Source of the DNA: Antedon mediterranea
Taxonomy: Eukaryota > Echinodermata > Crinoidea > Comatulida > Antedonidae
Assembly: GCF_964355755.1 (NCBI RefSeq)
Contig: NC_092670.1
Span: 27,455,795-27,519,794 of the forward strand
Length of the DNA: 64,000 bases
Direction: 5' to 3'
Made by a program: the position numbers and the translations under genes. Position 1 is the first letter of the stretch. The number at the start of each line of letters is the position of its first letter. The notes beneath the pieces were generated by a model. It had not been told where the DNA came from, searched no databases, and saw only the letters and a program-made list of their open reading frames with translations. Shown here piece after piece: positions 48,701 to 60,840 of the stretch.

Positions 48701-51700
48701 AAACGTTTTTAAATACGATATTAAGCTATTTTGTGCTCTTTGATGTTTTTGTGTGAAAAGTTTTATCGAAATGCTCAAAATGGTCTAAAACGGTTTCTAA
48801 TGTGATTTTAAGCACTTTGATGTTTTTATGTTAACAACTTTTTTAGAAAATCACAAAATGGTCTAAAACGTCTCCAAATGCGATTTGAAGCAATTCTAAG
48901 CACTTTGGTGTTTTTATGGTAACGAGTTTTTTTGAATATCACAAAATGGTCTAAAATGTCTCCAAATGCGATTTGAAGCTTTTCTAAGCACTTTGGTGTT
49001 TTTATGTTAACAAGTTTTTTCGAAAATCACAAAATGGTCTAAAACGTCTCCAAATGCGATTTGAAGCTATTCTGTACACTTTGCTGTTTTGTGTGAATAA
49101 TTTTTGTCGAAATGCTCAAAATGGTCAAAAACGTTTTTAAATACGATATTAAGCTATTTTGTGCTCTTTGATGTTTTTGTGTGAAAAGTTTTATCGAAAT
49201 GCTCAAAATGGTCTAAAACGGTTTCTAATGTGATTTTAAGCACTTTGATGTTTTTATGTTAACAACTTTTTTAGAAAATCACAAAATGGTCTAAAACGTC
49301 TCCAAATGCGATTTGAAGCAATTCTAAGCACTTTGGTGTTTTTATGGTAACGAGTTTTTTTGAATATCACAAAATGGTCTAAAATGTCTCCAAATGCGAT
49401 TTGAAGCTTTTCTAAGCACTTTGGTGTTTTTATGTTTACAAGTTTTTTCGAAAATCACAAAATGGTCTAAAACGGCTCCAAATACGATTTGAAGCTATTC
49501 TAAGCACTTTGGTGTTTTTATGTTAACAAGTTTTTTCGAAAATCACAAAATGGTCTAAAACGTTTCCAAATGCGATTTGAAGCTATTCTAAGCACTTTGG
49601 TGTTTTTATGTTAACAAGTTTTTTCGAAAATCACAAAATGGTGTAAAACGTCTCCAAATGCGATTTGAAGCTATTCTAAGTAATTTTGTGTTTTTATGTT
49701 AACAAGTTTTTTCGAAAATCACAAAATAGTCTAAAACGTCTCCAAATGCGATTTGAAGCTATTCTAAGCACTTTTGTGTTTTTATGTTAACAAGTTTTTT
49801 CGAAAATCACAAAATGGTCTAAAATGTCTCAAAATGCGATTTGAAGCTATTCTGTACACTTTGCTGTTTTGTGTGAATAATTTTTGTCAAAATGCTCAAA
49901 ATGGTCAAAAACGTTTTTAAATACTTTATTAAGCTATTTTGTGTTCTTTGATGTTTTTGTGTGAAAAGTTTTTTCGAAATGCTCAAAATGGTCTAAAACG
50001 GTTTCTAATGTGATTTTAAGCACTTTGATGTTTTTATGTTAACAACTTTTTTAGAAAATTACAAAATGGTCTAAAAGGTCTCCAAATGCGATTTGAAGCA
50101 ATTCTAAGCACTTTGGTGTTTTTATGTTAACAAGTTTTTTCGAAAATCACAAAATGGTCTAAAACGTCTCCAAATGCGATTTGAAGCTATTCTGTACACT
50201 TTGCTGTTTTGTGTGAATAATTTTTGTTGAAATGCTCAAAATGGTCAAAAACGTTTTTAAATACGATATTAAGCTATTTTGTGCTCTTTGATGTTTTTGT
50301 GTGAAAAGTTTTATCGAAATGCTCAAAATGGTCTAAAACGGTTTCTAATGTGATTTTAAGCACTTTGGTGTTTTTATGTTAACAAGTTTTTTCGAAAATC
50401 ACAAAATGGTCTAAAATGTCTCCAAATGCGATTTGAAGCTTTTCTAAGCACTTTGGTGTTTTTATGTTAACAAGTTTTTTCGAAAATCACAAAATGGTCT
50501 AAAACGTCTCCAAATGTGATTTGAAGCTATTCTAAACACTTTGGTGTTTTTATGTTAACAAGTTTTTTCGAAAATCACAAATTGGTCTAAAACGTCTCCA
50601 AATGCGATTTGAAGCTATTTTAAGCACTTTGGTGTTTTTGTGTAACCAAGTTTTTTCGAAAATCACAAAAGGGTCTAAAATGTCTCAAAATGCGATTTGA
50701 AGCTATTCTGTACACTTTGATGTTTTTTTGTTAACAAGTTTTTTCGAAAGTCACAAAATGGTCTAAAAAGTCTCCAAATGCGATTTGAAGCTATTCTAAG
50801 CACTTTGGTGTTTTTATGTTAACAAGTTTTTTTGAAAATCACAAAATGGTCTAAAACGTCTACAAATGCGATTTGAAGCTATTCTAAGCACTTTGGTGTT
50901 TTTATGTTAACAAGTTTTTTCGAAAATCACAAAATGGTATAAAACGTCTCCAAATGCGATTTGAAGATTTTCTAAGCACTTTGGTGTTTTTATGTTTACA
51001 AGTTTTTTCGAAAATCACAAAATGGTCTAAAACGTCTCCAAATGCGATTTGAAGCTATTCTGTACACTTTGCTGTTTTGTTTGAATAATTTTGTCAAAAT
51101 GCTCAAAATGGTCAAAAACGTTTTTAAATACTATATTAAGCTATTTTGTGTTCTTTGATGTTTTTGTGTGAAAAGTTTTATCGAAATGCTCAAAATGGTC
51201 TAAAACGGTTTCTAATGAAATGATTTTAAGAACTTTGATGTTTTTATGTTAACAACTTTTTTAGAAAATCACAAAATGGTCTAAAACGTCTCCAAATGCG
51301 ATTTGAAGCAATTCTAAGCACTTTGGTGTTTTTATGTTAACAAGTTTTTTCGAAAATCACAAAATGGTCTAAAACGTCTACAAATGCGATTTGAAGCTAT
51401 TCTAAGCACTTTGGTGTTTTTATGTTAACAAGTTTTTTCGAAAATCACAAAATGGTATAAAACGTCTCCAAATGCGATTTTAAGGTATTCTAAGCACTTT
51501 GGTGTTTTTATGTTAACAAGTTTTTTCGAAAATCACAAAATGGTCGAAAATGTCACAAAATGCGATTTGAAGCTATTCTAAGCACTTTGGTGTTATTATG
51601 TTAACAAGTTTTTTCGAAAATCACAAATTGGTCTAAAACGTCTCCAAATGCGATTTGAAGCTATTTTAAGCACTTTGGTGTTTTTGTGTAACCAAGTTTT

Positions 51701-51798
51701 TTCGAAAATCACAAAAGGGTCTAAAATGTCTCAAAATGCGATTTGAAGCTATTCTGTACACTTTGATGTTTTTTTGTTAACAAGTTTTTTCGAAAGTT
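42749..51798 (+). repeat. ~9.05-kb higher-order repeat unit 2
   Basis: Head-to-tail copy of unit 1. B copies start at 42,992, 44,112 (C lost), 44,853, 45,545, 46,679, 47,636, 48,152, 48,668, 49,096, 49,876, 50,216 and 51,084. Compared with unit 1 it regains 91 bp at the start and lacks one 88-bp monomer (GGTATAAAACCTC) near 51,350. Substitutions seen include AAAAAGGTC near 44,439, ATTCTCCAAATGTG near 44,540 and AAAAGGTCTCC near 50,077. Confidence 0.95.
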
Positions 51799-52033
51799 AC
51801 AAAATGGACTAAAACGTCTCCAAATGCGATTTGAAGCTATTCTAAGCACTTTGGTGTTTTTATGTTAACAAGTTTTTTCGAAAATCACAAAATGGTGTAA
51901 AACGTCTCCAAATGCGATTTGAAGCTATTCTAAGCACTTTGGTGTTTTTATGTTAACAAGTTTTTTCGAAAATCACAAAATGGTGTAAAACTTCTCCAAA
52001 TACGATTTTAAGCTATTCTAAGCAATTTGGTGT
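50993..52033 (+). repeat. 1,041-bp tandem duplication, copy 1
   Basis: Straddles the end of unit 2. GTTTACAAG, the GTTTGAATAATTTTG form of B (51,084) and AATGAAATGATTTT (51,218) recur 1,041 bp downstream. Confidence 0.9.
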
Positions 52034-53158
52034 TGTTTACAAGTTTTTTCGAAAATCACAAAATGGTCTAAAACGTCTCCAAATGCGATTTGAAGCTATT
52101 CTGTACACTTTGCTGTTTTGTTTGAATAATTTTGTCAAAATGCTCAAAATGGTCAAAAACGTTTTTAAATACTATATTAAGCTATTTTGTGTTCTTTGAT
52201 GTTTTTGTGTGAAAAGTTTTATCGAAATGCTCAAAATGGTCTAAAACGGTTTCTAATGAAATGATTTTAAGAACTTTGATGTTTTTATGTTAACAACTTT
52301 TTTAGAAAATCACAAAATGGTCTAAAACGTCTCCAAATGCGATTTGAAGCAATTCTAAGCACTTTGGTGTTTTTATGTTAACAAGTTTTTTCGAAAATCA
52401 CAAAATGGTATAAAACCTCTCCAAATGCGATTTTAAGGTATTCTAAGCACTTTGGTGTTTTTATGTTAACAAGTTTTTTCGAAAATCACAAAATGGTCTA
52501 AAACGTCTACAAATGCGATTTGAAGCTATTCTAAGCACTTTGGTGTTTTTATGTTAACAAGTTTTTTCGAAAATCACAAAATGGTATAAAACGTCTCCAA
52601 ATGCGATTTTAAGGTATTCTAAGCACTTTGGTGTTTTTATGTTAACAAGTTTTTTCGAAAATCACAAAATGGTCGAAAATGTCACAAAATGCGATTTGAA
52701 GCTATTCTAAGCACTTTGGTGTTATTATGTTAACAAGTTTTTTCGAAAATCACAAATTGGTCTAAAACGTCTCCAAATGCGATTTGAAGCTATTTTAAGC
52801 ACTTTGGTGTTTTTGTGTAACCAAGTTTTTTCGAAAATCACAAAAGGGTCTAAAATGTCTCAAAATGCGATTTGAAGCTATTCTGTACACTTTGATGTTT
52901 TTTTGTTAACAAGTTTTTTCGAAAGTTACAAAATGGACTAAAACGTCTCCAAATGCGATTTGAAGCTATTCTAAGCACTTTGGTGTTTTTATGTTAACAA
53001 GTTTTTTCGAAAATCACAAAATGGTGTAAAACGTCTCCAAATGCGATTTGAAGCTATTCTAAGCACTTTGGTGTTTTTATGTTAACAAGTTTTTTCGAAA
53101 ATCACAAAATGGTGTAAAACTTCTCCAAATACGATTTTAAGCTATTCTAAGCAATTTG
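52034..53158 (+). repeat. 1,041-bp tandem duplication, copy 2 (with one extra monomer)
   Basis: B at 52,125 and AATGAAATGATTTT at 52,259. The offset rises from 1,041 to 1,129 bp because the GGTATAAAACCTC monomer, missing in copy 1, is present here. The entry junction reads GGTGTTGTTTACAAG, five bases shorter than the normal GGTGTTTTTATGTTTAC, so the exchange was slightly out of register. Confidence 0.9.
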
Positions 53159-54595
53159 GTGTTTTTATGTTAACAAGTTTTTTCGAAAATCACAAATGGT
53201 CTAAAACGTCTCCAAATGCGATTTGAAGTTATTCTGTACACTTTGCTGTTTTGTGAGAATAATTTTTGTCGAAATGCTCAAAATGGTCAAAAACGTTTTT
53301 AAATACGATATTAAGCTATTTTGTGCTCTTTGATGTTTTTGTGTGAAAAGTTTTATCGAAATGCTCAAAATGGTCTAAAACGGTTTCTAATGTGATTTTA
53401 AGCACTTTGATGTTTTTATGTTAACAACTTTTTTAGAAAATTACAAAATGGTGTAAAACGTCTCCAAATGCGATTTGAAGCTTATCTAAGCAATTTGGTG
53501 TTTTTATGTTAACAAGTTTTTTCGAAATTCACAAAAGGGTCTAAAACGTCTCCAAATGCGATTTGAAGCTATTCTAAGCACTTTTGTGTTTTTATGTTAA
53601 CAAGTTTTTTCGAAAATCACAAAATGGTCTAAAATGTCTCCAAATGCGATTTTAAGGTATTCTAAGCACTTTGGTGTTTTTATGTTAACAAGTTTTTTCG
53701 AAAATCACAAAATGGTCTAAAACGTCTACAAATGCGATTTGAAGCTATTCTAAGCACTTTGGTGTTTTTATGTTAACAAGTTTTTTTCGAAAATCACAAA
53801 ATGGTATAAAACGTCTCCAAATGCGATTTGAAGATTTTCTAAGCACTTTGGTGTTTTTATGTTTACAAGTTTTTTCGAAAATCACAAAATGGTCTAAAAC
53901 GTCTCCAAATGCGATTTGAAGCTATTCTGTACACTTTGCTGTTTTGTGTGAATAATTTTTGTCAAAATGCTCAAAATGGTCAAAAACGTTTTTAAATACT
54001 ATATTAAGCTATTTTGTGTTCTTTGATGTTTTTGTGTGAAAAGTTTTATCGAAATGCTCAAAATGGTCTAAAACGGTTTCTAATGAAATGATTTTAAGAA
54101 CTTTGATGTTTTTATGTTAACAACTTTTTTAGAAAATCACAAAATGGTCTAAAACGTCTCCAAATGCGATTTGAAGCAATTCTAAGCACTTTGGTGTTTT
54201 TATGTTAACAAGTTTTTTCGAAAATCACAAAATGGTATAAAACGTCTCCAAATGCGATTTTAAGGTATTCTAAGCACTTTGGTGTTTTTATGTTAACAAG
54301 TTTTTTCGAAAATCACAAAATGGTCTAAAACGTCTACAAATGCGATTTGAAGCTATTCTAAGCACTTTGGTGTTTTTATGTTAACAAGTTTTTTCGAAAA
54401 TCACAAAATGGTCTAAAACGTCTCCAAATGCGATTTGAAGCTATTCTGTACACTTTGCTGTTTTGTGTGAATAATTTTTGTCGAAATGCTCAAAATGGTC
54501 AAAAACGTTTTTAAATACGATATTAAGCTATTTTGTGCTCTTTGATGTTTTTGTGTGAAAAGTTTTATCGAAATGCTCAAAATGGTCTAAAACGG

Positions 54596-54612
54596 TTTCT
54601 AATGTTAACAAG
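54596..54612 (+). other. Out-of-register joint within C (TTTCTAATGTTAACAAG)
   Basis: The C landmark TTTCTAATGT is followed by TAACAAG instead of GATTTTAAGCAC. The normal sources are CTAATGTGATTTT and TTTTTATGTTAACAAG, which share only ATGT here. Roughly 35 bp of C are lost. The identical joint occurs at about 62,000-62,016. Confidence 0.88.
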
Positions 54613-56939
54613 TTTTTTCGAAAATCACAAAATGGTCGAAAATGTCACAAAATGCGATTTTAAGCTATTCTAAGCACTTTGTTGTTTTTATGTTAACAAG
54701 TTTTTTTCGAAAATCACAAAATGGTCTAAAACCTCTCCAAATGCGATTTGAAGCTATTCTGTACACTTTGCTGTTTTGTGTGAATAATTTTTGTCGAAAT
54801 GCTCAAAATGGTCAAAAACGTTTTTAAATACGATATTAAGCTATTTTGTGCTCTTTGATGTTTTTGTGTGAAAAGTTTTATCGAAATGCTCAAAATGGTC
54901 TAAAACGGTTTCTAATGTGATTTTAAGCACTTTGGTGTTTTTATGTTAACAAGTTTTTTTCGAAAATCACAAAATGGTCTAAAACGTCTCCAAATGTGAT
55001 TTGAAGCTATTCTAAACACTTTGGTGTTTTTATGTTAACAAGTTTTTTCGAAAATCACAAATTGGTCTAAAACGTCTCCAAATGCGATTTGAAGCTATTT
55101 TAAGCACTTTGGTGTTTTTGTGTAACCAAGTTTTTTCGAAAATCACAAAAGGGTCTAAAATGTCTCAAAATGCGATTTGAAGCTATTCTGTACACTTTGA
55201 TGTTTTTTTGTTAACAAGTTTTTTCGAAAGTCACAAAATGGTCTAAAACGTCTCCAAATGCGATTTGAAGCTATTCTAAGAACTTTGCTGTTTTGTGTGA
55301 ATAATTTTTGTCGAAATGCTCAAAATGGTCAAAAACGTTTTTAAATACGATATTAAGCTATTTTGTGCTCTTTGATGTTTTTGTGTGAAAAGTTTTATCG
55401 AAATGCTCAAAATGGTCTAAAACGGTTTCTAATGTGATTTTAAGCACTTTGATGTTTTTATGTTAACAACTTTTTTAGAAAATCACAAAATGGTCTAAAA
55501 CGTCTCCAAATGCGATTTGAAGCAATTCTAAGCACTTTGGTGTTTTTATGGTAACGAGTTTTTTTGAATATCACAAAATGGTCTAAAATGTCTCCAAATG
55601 CGATTTGAAGCTTTTCTAAGCACTTTGGTGTTTTTATGTTAACAAGTTTTTTCGAAAACCACAAAATGGTCTAAAACGTCTCCAAATGCGATTTGAAGCT
55701 TTTCTAAGCACTTTGGTGTTTTTATGTTAACAAGTTTTTTCGAAAATCACAAAATGGTCTAAAACGTCTCCAAATGCGATTTGAAGCTATTCTGTACACT
55801 TTGCTGTTTTGTGTGAATAATTTTTGTCGAAATGCTCAAAATGGTCAAAAACGTTTTTAAATACGATATTAAGCTATTTTGTGCTCTTTGATGTTTTTGT
55901 GTGAAAAGTTTTATCGAAATGCTCAAAATGGTCTAAAACGGTTTCTAATGTGATTTTAAGCACTTTGATGTTTTTATGTTAACAACTTTTTTAGAAAATC
56001 ACAAAATGGTCTAAAACGTCTCCAAATGCGATTTGAAGCAATTCTAAGCACTTTGGTGTTTTTATGGTAACGAGTTTTTTTGAATATCACAAAATGGTCT
56101 AAAATGTCTCCAAATGCGATTTGAAGCTTTTCTAAGCACTTTGGTGTTTTTATGGTAACGAGTTATTTCGAAAATCACAAAATGGTCTAAAACGTCTCCA
56201 AATGCGATTTGAAGCTATTCTGTACACTTTGCTGTTTTGTGTGAATAATTTTTGTCAAAATGCTCAAAATGGTCAAAAACGTTTTTAAATACTATATTAA
56301 GCTATTTTGTGCTCTTTGATGTTTTTGTGTGAAAAGTTTTATCGAAATGCTCAAAATGGTCTAAAACGGTTTCTAATGTGATTTTAAGCACTTTGATGTT
56401 TTTATGTTAACAACTTTTTTAGAAAATTACAAAATGGTGTAAAACGTCTCCAAATGCGATTTGAAGCTATTCTAAGCAATTTGGTGTTTTTATGTTAACA
56501 AGTTTTTTCGAAAATCATAAAATGGTCTAAAACGTCTCCAAATGCGATTTGAAGCTATTCTAAGCACTTTTGTGTTTTTATGTTAACAAGTTTTTTCGAA
56601 AATCACAAAATGGTCTAAAATGTCTCCAATTGCGATTTGAAGCTTTTCTAAGCACTTTTGTGTTTTTATGTTTACAAGTTTTTTCGAAAATCACAAAATG
56701 GTCTAAAACGTCTCCAAATGCGATTTGAAGCTATTCTAAGCACTTTGGTGTTTTTATGTTAACAAGTTTTTTCGAAAATCACAAAATGGTCTAAAACGTC
56801 TCCAAATGTGATTTGAAGCTATTCTAAACACTTTGGTGTTTTTATGTTAACAAGTTTTTTCGAAAATCACAAATTGGTCTAAAACGTCTCCATATGCGAT
56901 TTGAAGCTATTTTAAGCACTTTGGTGTTTTTGTGTAACC

Positions 56940-57667
56940 AAGTTTTTTCGAAAATCACAAAAGGGTCTAAAATGTCTCAAAATGCGATTTGAAGCTATTC
57001 TGTACACTTTGATGTTTTTATGTTAACAACTTTTTTAGAAAATCACAAAATGGTCTAAAACGTCTCCAAATGCGATTTGAAGCAATTCTAAGCACTTTGG
57101 TGTTTTTATGGTAACGAGTTTTTTTGAATATCACAAAATGGTCTAAAATGTCTCCAAATGCGATTTGAAGCTTTTCTAAGCACTTTGGTGTTTTTATGTT
57201 AACAAGTTTTTTCGAAAATCACAAAATGGTCTAAAACGTCTCCAAATGCGATTTGAAGCTATTCTGTACACTTTGCTGTTTTGTGTGAATAATTTTTGTC
57301 GAAATGCTCAAAATGGTCAAAAACGTTTTTAAATACGATATTAAGCTATTTTGTGCTCTTTGATGTTTTTGTGTGAAAAGTTTTATCGAAATGCTCAAAA
57401 TGGTCTAAAACGGTTTCTAATGTGATTTTAAGCACTTTGATGTTTTTATGTTAACAACTTTTTTAGAAAATCACAAAATGGTCTAAAACGTCTCCAAATG
57501 CGATTTGAAGCAATTCTAAGCACTTTGGTGTTTTTATGGTAACGAGTTTTTTTGAATATCACAAAATGGTCTAAAATGTCTCCAAATGCGATTTGAAGCT
57601 TTTCTAAGCACTTTGGTGTTTTTATGTTTACAAGTTTTTTCGAAAATCACAAAATGGTCTAAAACGG
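56940..57667 (+). repeat. 770-bp tandem duplication, copy 1
   Basis: TGTACACTTTGATG at 57,001 and 57,771 and the B copies at 57,288 and 58,058 are 770 bp apart. The block is A'-like, D, E, A', B, C, D, E, F in order. Confidence 0.9.
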
Positions 57668-57709
57668 TTTCTAATGTGATTTTAAGCACTTTGGTGTTTT
57701 TATGTTAAC

Positions 57710-58437
57710 AAGTTTTTTCGAAAATCACAAAATGGTCTAAAATGTCTCAAAATGCGATTTGAAGCTATTCTGTACACTTTGATGTTTTTATGTTAACAAC
57801 TTTTTTAGAAAATCACAAAATGGTCTAAAACGTCTCCAAATGCGATTTGAAGCAATTCTAAGCACTTTGGTGTTTTTATGGTAACGAGTTTTTTTGAATA
57901 TCACAAAATGGTCTAAAATGTCTCCAAATGCGATTTGAAGCTTTTCTAAGCACTTTGGTGTTTTTATGTTAACAAGTTTTTTCGAAAATCACAAAATGGT
58001 CTAAAACGTCTCCAAATGCGATTTGAAGCTATTCTGTACACTTTGCTGTTTTGTGTGAATAATTTTTGTCGAAATGCTCAAAATGGTCAAAAACGTTTTT
58101 AAATACGATATTAAGCTATTTTGTGCTCTTTGATGTTTTTGTGTGAAAAGTTTTATCGAAATGCTCAAAATGGTCTAAAACGGTTTCTAATGTGATTTTA
58201 AGCACTTTGATGTTTTTATGTTAACAACTTTTTTAGAAAATCACAAAATGGTCTAAAACGTCTCCAAATGCGATTTGAAGCAATTCTAAGCACTTTGGTG
58301 TTTTTATGGTAACGAGTTTTTTTGAATATCACAAAATGGTCTAAAATGTCTCCAAATGCGATTTGAAGCTTTTCTAAGCACTTTGGTGTTTTTATGTTTA
58401 CAAGTTTTTTCGAAAATCACAAAATGGTCTAAAACGG
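57710..58437 (+). repeat. 770-bp tandem duplication, copy 2
   Basis: Second copy. Between the copies, at 57,660-57,709, lies a hybrid monomer whose left half is the TTTACAAG type and whose right half is C (CGGTTTCTAATGTG). The join falls in CTAAAACGG, common to AAAACGGCTCC and AAAACGGTTTC. Confidence 0.88.
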
Positions 58438-60840
58438 CTCCAAATACGATTTGAAGCTATTCTAAGCACTTTGGTGTTTTTATGTTAACAAGTTTTTTCG
58501 AAAATCACAAAATGGTCTAAAACGTTTCCAAATGCGATTTGAAGCTATTCTAAGCACTTTGGTGTTTTTATGTTAACAAGTTTTTTCGAAAATCACAAAA
58601 TGGTGTAAAACGTCTCCAAATGCGATTTGAAGCTATTCTAAGTAATTTTGTGTTTTTATGTTAACAAGTTTTTTCGAAAATCACAAAATAGTCTAAAACG
58701 TCTCCAAATGCGATTTGAAGCTATTCTAAGCACTTTTGTGTTTTTATGTTAACAAGTTTTTTCGAAAATCACAAAATGGTCTAAAATGTCTCAAAATGCG
58801 ATTTGAAGCTATTCTGTACACTTTGCTGTTTTGTGTGAATAATTTTTGTCAAAATGCTCAAAATGGTCAAAAACGTTTTTAAATACTTTATTAAGCTATT
58901 TTGTGTTCTTTGATGTTTTTGTGTGAAAAGTTTTTTCGAAATGCTCAAAATGGTCTAAAACGGTTTCTAATGTGATTTTAAGCACTTTGATGTTTTTATG
59001 TTAACAACTTTTTTAGAAAATTACAAAATGGTCTAAAACGTCTCCAAATGCGATTTGAAGCAATTCTAAGCACTTTGGTGTTTTTATGTTAACAAGTTTT
59101 TTCGAAAATCACAAAATGGTCTAAAACGTCTCCAAATGCGATTTGAAGCTATTCTGTACACTTTGCTGTTTTGTGTGAATAATTTTTGTTGAAATGCTCA
59201 AAATGGTCAAAAACGTTTTTAAATACGATATTAAGCTATTTTGTGCTCTTTGATGTTTTTGTGTGAAAAGTTTTATCGAAATGCTCAAAATGGTCTAAAA
59301 CGGTTTCTAATGTGATTTTAAGCACTTTGGTGTTTTTATGTTAACAAGTTTTTTCGAAAATCACAAAATGGTCTAAAATGTCTCCAAATGCGATTTGAAG
59401 CTTTTCTAAGCACTTTGGTGTTTTTATGTTAACAAGTTTTTTCGAAAATCACAAAATGGTCTAAAACGTCTCCAAATGTGATTTGAAGCTATTCTAAACA
59501 CTTTGGTGTTTTTATGTTAACAAGTTTTTTCGAAAATCACAAATTGGTCTAAAACGTCTCCAAATGCGATTTGAAGCTATTTTAAGCACTTTGGTGTTTT
59601 TGTGTAACCAAGTTTTTTCGAAAATCACAAAAGGGTCTAAAATGTCTCAAAATGCGATTTGAAGCTATTCTGTACACTTTGATGTTTTTTTGTTAACAAG
59701 TTTTTTCGAAAGTCACAAAATGGTCTAAAAAGTCTCCAAATGCGATTTGAAGCTATTCTAAGCACTTTGGTGTTTTTATGTTAACAAGTTTTTTTGAAAA
59801 TCACAAAATGGTCTAAAACGTCTACAAATGCGATTTGAAGCTATTCTAAGCACTTTGGTGTTTTTATGTTAACAAGTTTTTTCGAAAATCACAAAATGGT
59901 ATAAAACGTCTCCAAATGCGATTTGAAGATTTTCTAAGCACTTTGGTGTTTTTATGTTTACAAGTTTTTTCGAAAATCACAAAATGGTCTAAAACGTCTC
60001 CAAATGCGATTTGAAGCTATTCTGTACACTTTGCTGTTTTGTTTGAATAATTTTGTCAAAATGCTCAAAATGGTCAAAAACGTTTTTAAATACTATATTA
60101 AGCTATTTTGTGTTCTTTGATGTTTTTGTGTGAAAAGTTTTATCGAAATGCTCAAAATGGTCTAAAACGGTTTCTAATGAAATGATTTTAAGAACTTTGA
60201 TGTTTTTATGTTAACAACTTTTTTAGAAAATCACAAAATGGTCTAAAACGTCTCCAAATGCGATTTGAAGCAATTCTAAGCACTTTGGTGTTTTTATGTT
60301 AACAAGTTTTTTCGAAAATCACAAAATGGTATAAAACCTCTCCAAATGCGATTTTAAGGTATTCTAAGCACTTTGGTGTTTTTATGTTAACAAGTTTTTT
60401 CGAAAATCACAAAATGGTCTAAAACGTCTACAAATGCGATTTGAAGCTATTCTAAGCACTTTGGTGTTTTTATGTTAACAAGTTTTTTCGAAAATCACAA
60501 AATGGTATAAAACGTCTCCAAATGCGATTTTAAGGTATTCTAAGCACTTTGGTGTTTTTATGTTAACAAGTTTTTTCGAAAATCACAAAATGGTCGAAAA
60601 TGTCACAAAATGCGATTTGAAGCTATTCTAAGCACTTTGGTGTTATTATGTTAACAAGTTTTTTCGAAAATCACAAATTGGTCTAAAACGTCTCCAAATG
60701 CGATTTGAAGCTATTTTAAGCACTTTGGTGTTTTTGTGTAACCAAGTTTTTTCGAAAATCACAAAAGGGTCTAAAATGTCTCAAAATGCGATTTGAAGCT
60801 ATTCTGTACACTTTGATGTTTTTTTGTTAACAAGTTTTTT

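Larger units (their letters stand above)
52920..60840 (+). repeat. 7.92-kb rearranged higher-order unit (unit 3)
   Basis: Starts at CGAAAGTTAC, which recurs at 60,841 (offset 7,921). Its first part aligns with about 37,200-39,450 of unit 1 (GAAGTTATTCTG with TGAGAATAAT), and its last part, from about 57.7 kb, aligns with the ends of units 1 and 2 (offsets 18,100 and 8,962-9,050). The equivalent of 33.7-37.2 kb is missing. B copies start at 53,258, 53,951, 54,470, 54,783, 55,300, 55,816, 56,244, 57,288, 58,058, 58,838, 59,178 and 60,046. The segment 56,150-56,480 resembles 12,720-13,050, not unit 1. Confidence 0.88.

Noticed and set aside
42749-51798. The 9-kb duplication as purely an assembly artefact
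   Set aside because: The two units differ at several substitutions, a 91-bp deletion, a one-base indel and an 88-bp deletion, which argues for two real copies, though read evidence is not available here.
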